NCBI GenBank assembly: GCA_037127255.1
Contig: JBANSL010000005.1
Coordinates: forward strand, 76,637,160-76,701,159
Reading direction: 5' to 3'
Source: Persicaria tinctoria
Taxonomy: Eukaryota; Streptophyta; Magnoliopsida; Caryophyllales; Polygonaceae
DNA length: 64,000 nt
The position numbers and the translations under genes were made by a program. Below the pieces are notes generated by a model. The model saw nothing but the letters and a program-made list of their open reading frames with translations, did not search any database and had not been told where the DNA came from. Of the stretch, positions 35,316 to 47,000 are shown one piece after another. Numbering within the stretch: the stretch's first letter is position 1; each line of letters opens with the position of its first letter.

Positions 35316-36983
35316 TTAAACTTCAATCCAACTGAACCCAGCTTCTTTCTCTATACCACTGTGTCTCATCATCTCCCTAAACTCGCCTGCTTCGTCCCAT
35401 CTTCCGTGAGCTGCATTGATATTTGACAATGCCACATAAGCAAACTCCCTATCACCTCCCAACTCAATGACCTTTTGAGCAGCTTTCTTGGCAACCTCCA
35501 TATCCCCACAAGCTCTACAAGCACTAAGCAATGCCTTCCAAACCGGCCCACAAGACTCGAAACCTAAGTCATTTATCATCTTCTCCGCTCTCCAAACCTC
35601 GCCTTCTTGTCCCATAAGCCTAATCATAGCAGTCAAGTGTTCAGAGGTAGGAGTGATGTTGTTGCCCTTGAGTATCGATACAAAGTACTCGTAGGCCATC
35701 TCTAACAACATTTGATTGTGTACACACGCGGCCAGCACACTCAGAATCGTGATCTCATCGAGCTTGAGATTGCTTACCCTCTTTAGCTTCTCCAAATGTT
35801 TGATCAACTTTTCGGCCTCTCCATTGTGCGCAAATCCTGATATGAGCGTGTTCCATGTTACGATGTTCTTGCTAGGCAATGACTCAAAGGCTAGCTCTGC
35901 CTTTTCTACCTGACCACATTTCGAGTACATGTCTATTAATGCAGTCCCTACAACAACTGATGCATCCAACCCACACTTCATTATGTGACAATGAACCAAT
36001 GTACCCCAAGTGAAAGCTGAGATGTGTGCAATCCCACTCAAAATGCTCGAAAATGTGTACTCATCCATGTGAACTTCTTTCTTCAGCATGGTTTTGAAGA
36101 CATCCAGCGCTTCTTGTGCTCTGTTCCGATTCACATATCCCGTTATGATCGCATTCCATGAGGAAGTATTCGGCCACGACATACTCTTGAAAAGACGAAC
36201 TGCATCCTCCATCGTACCAAATTGAACAAGGCCATTGATTAGCACATTGTATGATATTGTATCAGGGTTAGGGATGGAGCTGAAGTACTCAAATGCAAGA
36301 TCGATTCTCCGAATTCTCATAGCCGCTGAAATGATGGAATTCCACGAAATCAGATCCTTGTCTACCAAACTATTGAACGCCTCAGCAGCCTCTTCTACTG
36401 CACCACACTTGCCATACATATCAATCAAACAATTTACAACACAGGTAACCAAATCTAAGCCAGATTTCACAATCTGTGAGTGAATGGACATGCCCGATTT
36501 CAAGAGAGATAAGCGGCCAAGGGCAGTCAATGCGGCGGTGTATGAGAAGGCATCAGGGCGGGTCTGGCTTCTGTTAAGATGAGAGAAGAGCCGGAGCGCT
36601 TCATTGAGCTGCCATGAATGGACACAGCCAGTGATGATGGTATTCCAGGTGAAAATGTTTGGATGAGGCATTTCATCAAACAGGTTATGTGCATCTTGCA
36701 CTGACACTAATTTAGCATAGAAATTGAGCAAGGCAGTGGAAATGAAGACATTGGAGAGGAACCCAGATCGTAGAGAGAAGGAGTGAAGCTGTTGGCAATG
36801 GGAGACCCGACCTTGATTAGTGCAAGCTCTAATTCTCGACAACAAGGCGTAAGGGTTTGGTTCAATTTGACGAGTTTCATGATTGAAAGGAGATTTGCAA
36901 ATGGAATTGGCTGAAAGAGAAAGGGCACAGAGGAATCGGACGGCGTTCCCGTGGGTCTTACTTAGTACGAAGTGCGGTCGCAT
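35316..36983 (-). CDS. Pentatricopeptide repeat protein, PLS type with E-like end
   Basis: An intronless, undamaged 555-residue ORF. About a dozen ~31-36-residue repeats run from ~80 to ~500, with the usual anchors (NIFTWNTIITGCV, DLISWNSIISAAM, NTSSWNAIITGYV, NIVTWNTLISGFA, NCLIDMYGKCG, TALIDMYSKCG). Alternating lengths fit the plant PLS subclass. The C-terminus (VWKALLSACRACGD...EAGFSWIEV) is the E-motif region; no DYW deaminase follows. The Arg/Ser/Leu-rich first ~30 residues suggest import into mitochondria or plastids. Such proteins bind specific organellar RNAs, often for C-to-U editing or splicing; the target here is unknown. It seems close to an Arabidopsis PPR gene located near AACT1 on chromosome 5 (from memory), suggesting conserved gene order with the thiolase 18 kb away. 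Confidence 0.93.
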   Translation of the reverse strand: MRPHFVLSKTHGNAVRFLCALSLSANSICKSPFNHETRQIEPNPYALLSRIRACTNQGRVSHCQQLHSFSLRSGFLSNVFISTALLNFYAKLVSVQDAHNLFDEMPHPNIFTWNTIITGCVHSWQLNEALRLFSHLNRSQTRPDAFSYTAALTALGRLSLLKSGMSIHSQIVKSGLDLVTCVVNCLIDMYGKCGAVEEAAEAFNSLVDKDLISWNSIISAAMRIRRIDLAFEYFSSIPNPDTISYNVLINGLVQFGTMEDAVRLFKSMSWPNTSSWNAIITGYVNRNRAQEALDVFKTMLKKEVHMDEYTFSSILSGIAHISAFTWGTLVHCHIMKCGLDASVVVGTALIDMYSKCGQVEKAELAFESLPSKNIVTWNTLISGFAHNGEAEKLIKHLEKLKRVSNLKLDEITILSVLAACVHNQMLLEMAYEYFVSILKGNNITPTSEHLTAMIRLMGQEGEVWRAEKMINDLGFESCGPVWKALLSACRACGDMEVAKKAAQKVIELGGDREFAYVALSNINAAHGRWDEAGEFREMMRHSGIEKEAGFSWIEV

Positions 36984-37144
36984 CCCTGAGAGTGAGAGTT
37001 GTATTCATCCTGTTACGGTTTAAGCTTTGAAGTTTCCAGCTTCTACTTGTTTCGGTTTGTTTGAACTTGAAGCAGAGTAGTAGGTAAAGGATTTGCTAAT
37101 TGCTACTAGACTACCAGTCCACCCTTGAGAGCATTTTTATAGAT

Positions 37145-38160
37145 TTTTTTTTTTTGATCAGGTAAGAATTCGACGCACCAGACAGGCCCGGTAGATCGAT
37201 AGGCCGAATAAATCGGCGACGGAGAACCGTCAAACAAATTAAGACATAAAACTACAACGAGGCAAAATCACCAAAGTACAAGGGTGTAATAAAAGGCGCA
37301 GACTAGCAAAACATTATGAAAGAACCGATCCAGTGAGCGACAATCCATCCATCAGTTGGTAGAGGCAACGCAGGGAACCCCTGGGAAACTTGTGGAAACC
37401 TCATATTTGGACTCTGTCAACGAGCCTTCAGATTTCGATCACGTCCACGACCTCTCGCACGTCGACGAATAAGAAGAAACACTGCAACAAAGACCTGCTA
37501 GACCACGAAACCAAACACCACACCAACAAGCACCTCGGCAACAAGCCTGAAACTACGGATACACATTGAAGGAGACCCGACATGAGTGCCAAGGAAACCC
37601 ACTTTCTCACTTCTTTTTTTTTTTTTTTCCTTTTCCACTTTTTTTTCCCCCAAACTTGGCGTGCAAAGGAGGAAGTTAATCCTTGCACGCCAAGGACTGA
37701 TCGAAACCCACACGAGCAGGCTTGTACTCCAAGGATGAGGACCCCAGTGGATCATCGGCGGAGGAAGCAGGCGACGGCGGAAGGAGAGATCAATACCGAC
37801 ACCCCAACCACCACGAGAACCCCCAACCTCCAGCCAACACCCAACACGGCTAGGCCAAAGAAGCAGCACAACGGCGACAACGGCCACAACAAGCCGAGAC
37901 GAAGGCGAACTCCACGGCATACAGAATTTACACAAGGCGATTTTTGGGGGTTTTCACGGAAACGCTACCGGAGAGGCACACAGGGCGGATTGGGAGGGAA
38001 AAGTGGTCAACCAAAGCCGGTAAGATTGGGCAGTATAAGGTAGAAAGGAAAGGATTGATCCGGGAAGAAAAATTCAGAGATGGAGATTTGCACAAACGAT
38101 TGAAATTAGGAAGAAGAATTTACTCAAATTGGATACTCAAACCCTTTGATGCCTCTTTTT
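37145..38160 (-). mobile_element. Poly-A retroposon without coding capacity (LINE-derived or SINE-like)
   Basis: A 16-bp target duplication GAGCATTTTTATAGAT (37129-37144 and 38161-38176) flanks 1016 bp that begin with a T run on the plus strand, i.e. a poly-A tail on the minus strand. The minus-strand 3' part has the CT-rich look of a plant LINE 3' UTR ending TTACCTGATC plus As. The 5' part is GC-rich and leader-like. The internal frames (for example 37498-37935 minus, 37582-38043 plus) match no LINE protein. Best read as an internally deleted LINE mobilised by LINE machinery. Confidence 0.82.
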
Positions 38161-38359
38161 GAGCATTTTTATAGATGAAAAATATAGAGGTGAGCATCTA
38201 TATGAAATATTTTCTAATTTTTTTTTGTTTATATTATCATCCAGTCTTAATAGAATAGATTCTAAACTTATTACTATTTAAAAAAAAAGATTCTTAATTA
38301 TGACCAGAAATATTGAAAATCAATAAAAATATGTATTATTAATAATAATATTATTATTA

Positions 38360-39268
38360 AGGCTAAACTAATTAAAATAACCCAACCTTTAAGGGGTGTT
38401 AAAAATATATCTCAACCTTTCAAATGTAAAATAAATATCCCGACCTTTATAAGTGATGGTAATATAATATCCTAATGATTTCTCTCCAATAAAATTCATA
38501 TTTTTTGTATTGTATTATTCATGCATTTTCAATTGAAATAAAGCATATAAAATTAAATTAGATGAGTTTAAAAGTTTATTTATAAACCTTTATAGTTTTA
38601 GATTTAACTTGTACCTAACTTTTTATATCTTTTTTTAAATCAATAATATCTATAACAAGCCAAATAAAAAGAATGTAAAGCACAATAACATATTTTCAAT
38701 TAGTAAATGATTAGCTAGTGATTTAACTTCTCAAAACTGAAGAATATTTTGTCAATTATAAACTTTATGTTACTACGAAATTGAAATGAAAATTTAATTA
38801 TTTAGATTATTCAATGGTGTTCATTTATATATAAGAAGTAAATTATTATTATTAAAAATATATATAAAAGAATGTAAATTTTTTTTTTTTATTTATTTTT
38901 TAAATCCAAAACAAAAAAAAAATAAGATAAACTTAAAAACCAATCTAATTTAATCTAATAAACTTGAATGATATTTTACACAATCAAGATATTTAAAATT
39001 ATATTTTAAATATGTACTTGTTTTATTATATTTGTTTTGATTAAATTTAATTATAATCTATAAATACGTATTAAATTGAATAATTTAAATTAGATACGTA
39101 TTAAATTGAATGTTTAGGGGCAAAACTAATCATTTTTGTAGTGGAGAAAATTTTGGGATATTATATTACCATCACTTATAAAAGTCGGGATATTTATCTT
39201 ACATTTGAAAGATGTGGATACATTTTTAACACCCTCTTAAAGGTTGGGTTATTTTAATTAGTTTCGCC

Positions 39269-39269
<1 letters not shown>
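38360..39269. mobile_element. Mutator-like MITE with ~115-bp inverted ends
   Basis: Positions 38360-38475 (AGGCTAAACTAATTAAAAT...) are complementary, with few mismatches, to ~39150-39269 (...ATTAGTTTCGCCT). Such long ends with AT-rich non-coding interiors are typical of Mutator-like non-autonomous elements. A 9-10-bp target duplication made of ATT units is compatible with both sides, but the flanks are (TTA)n, so its exact form is ambiguous. No transposase is encoded. Confidence 0.78.

Positions 39270-39331
<62 letters not shown>
39269..39331. repeat. (TTA)n microsatellite
   Basis: About 20 uninterrupted TTA units abut the right end of the Mutator-like element. A shorter run is present at its left (38341-38359). 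Confidence 0.95.
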
Positions 39332-39332
<1 letters not shown>

Positions 39333-39600
39333 AATTAGGTTGTTTATCTTTTTTTCTAACAATGGTGGTTTGGCTTTCAATTGGACATTAAATAGGCAAA
39401 AAAACCTCTTTTATATGTTATATAGAATATAGATATAGATTAATTATGACCAGAAATATTGAAAATTAATAAAAATATATTATTATAATAATTACTATTA
39501 TTATAAATTAGTTTGTTAATCTTTTTTTTTTTGGCTTTCAATTGGGCATTAAATGGGAAAAAAAACCTCTTTTATATGTTATATCTTTTTTGGCTTTCTC
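39332..39600. repeat. Diverged tandem duplication split by the Mutator-like element
   Basis: GGCTTTCAATTGG...AAACCTCTTTTATATGTTATA occurs at ~39370-39423 and ~39531-39585, and ATTATGACCAGAAATATTGAAAAT at ~38296 and ~39443. The order shows a ~160-bp unit present twice, with the Mutator-like element inserted in the first copy. Confidence 0.7.
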
Positions 39601-39857
39601 ATAGATTTGAATTTAATATTGAGTTATTATTTATGTATGTTAATAAGCTAATAATTTCATAATGCACTAGTTATAAGCTAAACTAGTTTTTATTTAAAAA
39701 AATAAAAATTACGATATAAAGTAACAACATAAAATTTAGAAAATAAAATATATAATCTACTAATATAAATAAGAAAGAACAATTAAAAAAATTAAAGCAA
39801 CAAATAAACGGATTTTGAAAAGGGAAAATAAAAGATTAATTGAAGCTTCATCTATCC

Positions 39858-39958
39858 ACATATCGTTCTTCTCTTATTTTTGATAGGATCCTTCTTCTCT
39901 TATTTGTCTCTAAAACAAGGATCCTTCTTCTCTTATTTGTCTGTAAAACAAATGAGTT
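39858..39958. repeat. ~33-bp tandem repeat
   Basis: GGATCCTTCTTCTCTTATTT plus a variable TGTCT(C/G)TAAAACAA spacer is repeated two to three times. Between 39960 and 40700 the sequence is AT-rich and shows no gene. Confidence 0.75.
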
Positions 39959-40711
39959 TGACACTGAAATAATTGATAATTTATAGGAAAAATCTACGCT
40001 TTTACAAAAAAGAAAAACATTTATTCCTTGGTTATCCCAATTTAGTTTGTCATTTATAATCTTAAAAAAAAATTGTAAGTGCACTATTTTTTTAACCAAA
40101 AAAAAAACTCTCACCCCTTTAACTACTCTATTTAAAGCATTGTTTGAAAATAAAATCTAAAATTGTAAGTAAAAAGAATTCGAGAGACTTTTTGAAAATT
40201 GAAAGATCACACATTCATGTTATAAAGTTATACAAAATTAGATAAATGAATAAAAAATAATTTGTACCCACTAAATTTTGTTTAAAACACTCATATCCTA
40301 AATAAAGAAATAAAATAGCATTAAAAAATATTTATTAAATAAGTCTGCAAAATAAAATAGAATAATAAAATTAGAAAAATAATAACAATATACGCATAAT
40401 ATTTTAAATTATGATAAAGTTAAACCATATAAAAAAACAGATAAGCTGCATATAAGTCCATGTTGCATATAAGAAAGGATCAACATATAACAAAAATGTC
40501 GGACTATTTACCAACGACACGTCACCGACGCCCAAGAATGTCGGACAATTTACCAATGATAAATTTGTCAAGGTAGAAATTTCCCAATGTTCAAGAATGT
40601 AATATATTTTACTAACGAGTAAACTTGTTCGGATCACTTGAATTGTTGGGATGGCCTAAACAATTTTCATCTAACAAGTAATTGCATTCCAACAATCTTA
40701 AGCTTAGAGAG

Positions 40712-41660
40712 GGGATTTTTTTTTAAACGGAAAAAATTTGGCAGAGTGGGGAAACCATTTTAGTCAAGAGCATCCTAATGGATAAGATCGGCAAGGTCCG
40801 AGTCGTCGGAGATAGACAGATCCGAGAATACATGATTGAGGCGCATCAAACAAACAACAACCCTATTGGCTTCCCTGTAAGTGTGGCGAATCGAGGCTGA
40901 GGCAAAACGACGCAGAGAAAGAGTTACGTTAGAAATTATCATTTCTACTTCCCCAGTGGGAGATAAAATACCTTTAAGACAATTTATAATGGAGAGATTA
41001 TCTTCTATGAATAAATAAATGGGTGATGTGCATATTCAAGGCAGCTTGGATACTAGTCCATCGTGCATAGCCTTCAGCATCAAATACATAGATCAATGGG
41101 GAAGAACCAACCACAAAACAGATAGGGTTTTCCAACTGGTTCCTGAGAATGAAGCCAAATGTGCCTTTGTTTTGCACAAAATGCTCTGTCAAAATTGAGC
41201 TTATGATAGTTTGGGGTTGGTTTAATCCATGTAGTTTTAGGTCGGTATTTTATGCGCGGATCATTGTTGTTGTTTTTTTTTGTGTAAAGTCTTCATCTAT
41301 CAATTTAGCCTTGTTCCAGTTATAGATTTGTTCATTTGTATAAGCAACTATGGTTCTCGGGTTAGGTTTTATATTGTCAAAGAGAGCTTTGTTCCTGAAA
41401 TACCAAACACACCACCAAATTGTTGTAAGCTTGGTGAAGTTTTGTTTCCCCAAGTCTTTTCTACTGTTGCACATCGTATCCGTGATGTTTTGAGGTTTTG
41501 ATTGTATTGTTCGATGTCTGGATGATAGCTTAGGGTCTATTATTTGCACAGTTGCTTTTGTGATTGGACATTCTAGGAGAAGGTGTGGAAAGTCTTCGTT
41601 GTTGGAGTCGCAATATAGTTTGGGGGGATAGCCACTCCACGGTTAGTGAGCTTTACAGAC
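40712..41660 (-). pseudogene. LINE remnant, zf-RVT linker and RNase H
   Basis: The minus frame 41250-41549 contains TIWWCVWYFRNKALFDN, the W..W..RN..IF segment that precedes RNase H in plant LINEs, and upstream on the same strand lies a zf-RVT-like H..L.C pattern (~41570-41620). The frame 40998-41192 has FGFILRNQLENP and DAEGYARWTSIQAAL, the central part of an RNase H with its Glu. Frames are disrupted between them and no RT remains. A T run at ~40709-40720 may be the old poly-A tail. Confidence 0.7.
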
Positions 41661-41689
41661 GTTGGGATGTCGATCGATAATTATGAGTC

Positions 41690-42140
41690 CTTGGAGTCGT
41701 TGCTAGGGTCATAGAACAGTCCAGTCCCATCGGGTTTGTCCTGATAGAGTCATATGAGAGCATGAGCATGATTTCCCATTCTTATATATATCACTAGGGC
41801 GATGGCCCAGTTTCTAACCCCCATGTGGGCATGGGCGATGATCCATTATACATTCAGCCATGTCTGAGGCATGGATACATCCTGCCTCGATTGAGGCACG
41901 AACTTGAAAGATACCCCACCCCGACTGAAGCATGGGGCTGAGAGTCAGGACATGCCACTTGGCATTATGTGTTGGCCCATTTACTACATTCCGTTTGTGT
42001 GTGTGTGTGTGTGTGTTTATCAGGTATAACACATACTATGTGGCTTCAACGAGGACTTCTGGTCCCACATGCGTGGCTCGACTTGACTTCTTTCCCCATT
42101 CTTCTTTTAAAGGTTTGTCTGCAGATTTCTGAGTGGCTTT
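41690..42140. other. Probable gypsy LTR fragment
   Basis: CAGTCCCATCGGG and its surroundings (41723-41760) resemble the corresponding part of the solo LTR at 44316-47354 (46597-46640). The rest has repeated GAGGCATG/GAAGCATGG phrases and a GT microsatellite (41996-42017). Limits cannot be fixed. Confidence 0.4.
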
Positions 42141-42179
42141 GTGTTGCTTGATGGGGATGACCTTATGGTGTATTATGAT

Positions 42180-42957
42180 TAGACCTGAGCACGTGTCGGG
42201 CCTCTGACATTTTGGCGGCCCATTGTACTAGGTCGGGCTTGGGCCAGGTCCGGTTTCTGGGCCTATTACCTTGTCCAAGCCCGCCCTTGTTGGCGGGCCG
42301 GGCCGCCCACCGGGCCTACTGGGCTTTTTTTTATATTAGGAAATGATTCGGAACGGAGAAACCTATCCGACAGAATAACCGGTTATGTTACTAAAATTTT
42401 CTTTTAGCTAATATCCGTGAATCAAAGACAATTAAAGACATGACTCGTATAAATCTATTATCTATACTATATATATAACATAATATAATACTCCGTATAC
42501 ACTATACACACACATTGTATTTTATATACATATATATACACTGTTTTGAAAAAAAATTATATATAAATATACACTGTATTATATATATATATATATATAT
42601 ACACACACTATAAATATATATACACATACTGTATAAATATATATACACTATATACACACACTATAAATATACGAGTCTATAGTTAAAAATATATATATAC
42701 ACATACTGTATAAATATATAGTTTGTATTTATGATTAAAAAAATCATTATATAATTATTTAAATGTATTATACGTATAATATTATAATATTAATATAATA
42801 TACCGAGCCGAGCCTACCGGCCCGCTTGGGCCTCATATTCGGCCCAAGCCCAGCCCAGTGGGCCTACCGGGCCGGACCTGTCGGCCCACTTGAGCCGATT
42901 GTTCTATCTAAGCCCGCCTTTTTTTCCGGGCGCTTAGCTCAGGTCTGCTTAGGTCTA
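42180..42957. mobile_element. hAT-type non-autonomous element (left arm of an inverted repeat)
   Basis: Both ends begin TAGACCT (read inward) and are followed by GGGC-rich subterminal repeats. An 8-bp flanking duplication with one mismatch is present: ATTATGAT (42172-42179) and ATGATGAT (42958-42965). The centre is AT microsatellite-like (TATATACACA). No coding sequence. Nearly its whole length recurs in inverted orientation just downstream. Confidence 0.75.
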
Positions 42958-42993
42958 ATGATGATTGAGAGACTTACTAGACTCTACCATACC

Positions 42994-43644
42994 CGCCCGG
43001 AAAAAAGGCGGGCTTGGATAGAACAATCGGCTCAAGCGGGCCGACAGGTCCGGCCCTGTAGACCCACTGGGCTGGACTTGGGCAGAATATGAGGCCCAAG
43101 CGGACCGGTACGCCCGGCCCAATATATATTAATATTATAATATTATACGTATAATACATTTAAATAATTATATAATGTTTTTTTTTATCATAAATACAAA
43201 CTATATATTTATATAGTATGTGTATATATATTTATAGTGTGTATATAGTGTATATATATAATACAGTGTATATTTATATATAATTTTTTTTCAAAATAGT
43301 GTATATATATATATGTATATAAAATACAGTGTGTGTATAGTGTATATTATATTATGTTATATATATAGTATAGATTTATACGGGTCGTGTCTTTAATTGC
43401 CTTTGATTCATGGATATTAGCTAAAAGAAAATTTTAGTAACATAACCGGTTATTCTGTCGGATAGGGTTCCCCGTTCAGAATCATTTCCTAACAAAAAAA
43501 AAGCCCAATAGACCCGGTGGGCGGCCCGACCCGCACACTAGGCCCGAAAACCGGGTTTGGTTCAAGCCCGGCCCAGTACAATGGGCCGCCAAAATGTCAG
43601 AGGCCCGACCAGAGCCCGCTCGGCCCATCCCATGCACAGGTCTA
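42994..43644. repeat. Inverted copy of the adjacent hAT-type element
   Basis: Read as reverse complement, this segment matches 42206-42931 closely, for example CCGCCCGGAAAAAAGGCGGG opposite CGCCTTTTTTTCCGGGCG, and CATAACCGGTTATTCTGTCGG opposite its complement near 42370. The arms are separated by only ~60 bp, so a transcript could fold into a hairpin of more than 600 bp. No clean target duplication is visible for this copy alone. Confidence 0.85.
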
Positions 43645-44085
43645 GCCACCACCCAACAGAAGGAGAGGGAAGTGGAGCATCGTGGCCGCCGCTCCGAACA
43701 AGGCGACGAAGCATTGGGATGATACCGCGAGAGATCTGATGGCGAGCCAAGCCGCTGCTTCCGAGAAGAAGAGTCTGAACATAACAGATGTAAATGATTG
43801 AGCTTTTTTTTAGAGAGAATTTCATACCAAAAACACACAAATTAAGTCCATTTACACTTTAAGCATATTTACACCTTAAGGCTCGATCATTTACATTTGA
43901 ACTATTTTCTATATGTATATGTATTTGTGTGTGTGTTTCTGTGTATATATACACACATATACATATATACATATACATGCATATACCTACACACATATCT
44001 ATAAGAATTAACTTATTTTCTAAGGAGGCAATCGAAAAATGGTATGGAGAATATAGGCAGTATAAGACAATATATAGATAGTAGA
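43645..44085. other. No gene recognised; TA/TG microsatellite
   Basis: 43645-43800 is moderately GC-rich without a recognisable family. 43905-44000 is an interrupted (TATG/TACA)n microsatellite. Confidence 0.5.
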
Positions 44086-44090
44086 CTAGC

Positions 44091-47000
44091 TGTTGGGAAT
44101 AAAAAGAGTCCCTCTCACATCGGTGGTTGAGGATATAACAAACCAAAATATAAGGGTGGGTGAAGCCCCTACACATTGGCTTAAGCTTTTGTGTAAAGTG
44201 GTGGATCCCGACCTTATAACCTAAAACAAATTTAATCCCGACACGACTTCCGAATTGATACGACCCGACCGGGATTCTCGGAATCTAACATGGTATCAGA
44301 GCAGGTCCGAGTCGGTGTAAAGGCTCGGGATTTTAAATCATAACTTTTCGATAAAGGGGAAATCAAAATAAATTTAGAAGCGGAATTTAACGGAAAAACT
44401 CGCTAACTCGTATTTTTGAACTCTTAAAGCGAATTCCGACCCAATTTTAACTTTAAAGATCAGTTCCGTTTTTTTCACCTCGACATTCAAAAATTCCTTC
44501 CGTCATCGATATCCTTTTGATTTTGAAACATTGTTTTGACTAAGTCAGGATAAGGTCGAGTGAGTGAGCTCATGATTTAGTTGTGGTATTCAAATTTTAC
44601 TATTGGAACCACCTTTCTCTTCCATTTTACTGGTCAAATCCCTCCTAATTTCCTCTCTGTATCTTTCCCCAATTAAACCCAAACACCCATCTTTGGCTCC
44701 TTCTTTACTCCATGTTGACCACCCGTAACTGGAGAGGAAAACAAAGGTTTTGTAGCTTCTCTGTAGCATCCAATCAGCCTACCATTCCTATTAGCCCCCC
44801 TTCTGATTTGAAAATACACCCTCCTCATATTATCTTTAAAAAAAATCTCAACCCTCACAAATCACCATCTCACTCTAGCTCCTCACCATCTCTTCACTCT
44901 CCTTCCATTTCAAGAAAACCCAGCCCCTTTGCTTTGAATTGCCAAACGCACACCTCCTCACCCCACCTCCACAACCCCGCCGTCGACATCGTCGTTCGTT
45001 TCCGGTGAAGCCAAACCGCAAGCCCCACCTTCCCCCTGTTTTTCGTGAGCGAGAACTGAGCCTCCCACAACTCCTCCTTCGTTCTCCTCCATCCGAGTAA
45101 CAGCAGCCGTCGGAGCCGACGCCCTGCTCTTCCTTGCTTGTCCTCTGTGGGTGCGTCGGAGTAGCCAGGTCGAGTGGCCGAAGCCCCGCTCCAACACCGT
45201 TGGCTTCCTCTTTCTTCCTCCCCCTTCGGTTTTTGAACTGGTCGGGGAGCTTCCTCCTTTCCTTTCCGTCGAATTGAAAAAAAGGAAGGAGAAGAATTGT
45301 GGGGGGGCCCTTCCACCTCATTTGCCAACTCAGCAGGCCCCACCCCTCTCTTTTCTTCTTTTTTCTAAATTCAGATTGCAAATGAAAGAGATTGGAATGA
45401 CTTCTTGAGCCTGTTTTGTGGGTCGAGTCTTGCATTTCATAATAAGAGAACAAAATGAATTTGGGCCTAACTAATTCCTGGAAAATCAAATGGGTTTGGG
45501 TTTTCTAAAATAAGGAGGATTCGATTGGGGCTATAAGAAAGAGAGGGCTCGGTTTTGATATTTCGAGAAATAATGGGGTCAGTTTGGGATTTTGCAAGTA
45601 TAAGGGCTCATCTTTATAAAATAAAAATGGTTAGGTCTATTTTGATATAAAATATATTAAGAGTATTTGAAAATAAATAGATAATGGCCTCAAAAGGATG
45701 ATGATTTGAAGTATATTATTGGAATTTAATTGAGGGAGGAATTTGAGTAATAATTTCGGAAAGGTCGGAAATCGATTTAATAACCTTAAACGAGGATTTT
45801 TGAGAAAATACCATAACTTGTCGGGTTGTTTTAGAATACTTGTCTTGCGGATTGAAGCTTGGTTTTCAAAAGGAATTTGGCGAACATTTTCCAATGACGG
45901 AATTTCTAAATAGTCAACTCGGTTTTCGAAACAGTTTTTGGGACTAACTCGGGAATTATGTGCTCGATGACTAACTAGCATGATTGATGTGAATGATTGT
46001 CTAATATCATGATTTGTGTGGACTAATGGCATGATTGGTTGACTAATAGCATGACGAAATGTTAAGATTATGTATCGTTAACTTATGCGTTGAAATATGA
46101 TGAATATAATGCACTTGAGATATGTGATATGCGAATATATGGTTATGAATACATAAATGTGGCTGAATGGAATGATGAGAACGATATGGTATTGAGGAAT
46201 GTGGCAATGTGATGAATGGTTGAACTTGAAGAAATGACGATTGCGATATGGTTGTTATTCTCTTTGAATGATGCATGCTTGAGTGCTCGAATGATTAGAC
46301 GTAGACTTATATATGATTTCTGATATGTATCTAGGTGATCTTTAATCTATCGTAATGCCTGCCTTGTTGTTATGCACCGCCAGGTGAGTTCCTATATGAG
46401 CTCACTCAGATTCGAAAAGAGATCTCCCTGCTTGTAGCCGTGTGCATACTAGGTGCTTGCATTCATAATAAAGCATGCCATGTAGTATCCTTCTAGGATT
46501 GCACTCATGATTGAGCATTCGTTTACTCATTGCTTTTGTAAACAGAACGACCGTTATCTGTGAAGTAACTAGAGTCTTTGCTAGGGTTATAGGACGGCCC
46601 AGTCCCATCGGGTCCCGTCTTGAGTCAATCGAGTCATGTAACTTCCTTATATTATGAGTTGCATGCGGGCTTTATTGTGGATACAGGTTGGGCATGCGTG
46701 CCGCCCGATTATTATGGAATGCATTCACGAGCTGGTCAGTCTCCGCCCTATCGGAAGGGGGTGGAGGTAGGAGAGGGATATACTACGTGGTATTCGGTGC
46801 TAAGGCCTTATTATATTTATGCACTTGATCTCAGAACCATGCTAGTGTGTTAATATTCCGCCCTGCATCTGGAAGCATCTTTATTAGGACTAGCGTGTGT
46901 ATGTGTATGCTTGGTTGGGATTACATTGCGTAGGGCTTCGATCTGACACCGCCCCGCATACATTTTTTTTAGGTTTGTTTTGCAGCATGATTGTTCCTTG

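Noticed and set aside
37582..38043. 153-codon plus-strand ORF
   Set aside because: Antisense to a poly-A retroposon, low complexity (poly-Phe from the T run), no family resemblance.
44875..45489. 204-codon minus-strand frame as a gene
   Set aside because: It lies in a GC-rich part of the solo LTR, overlaps other open frames on both strands, has low-complexity Gly/Arg/Lys content and no recognisable domain.
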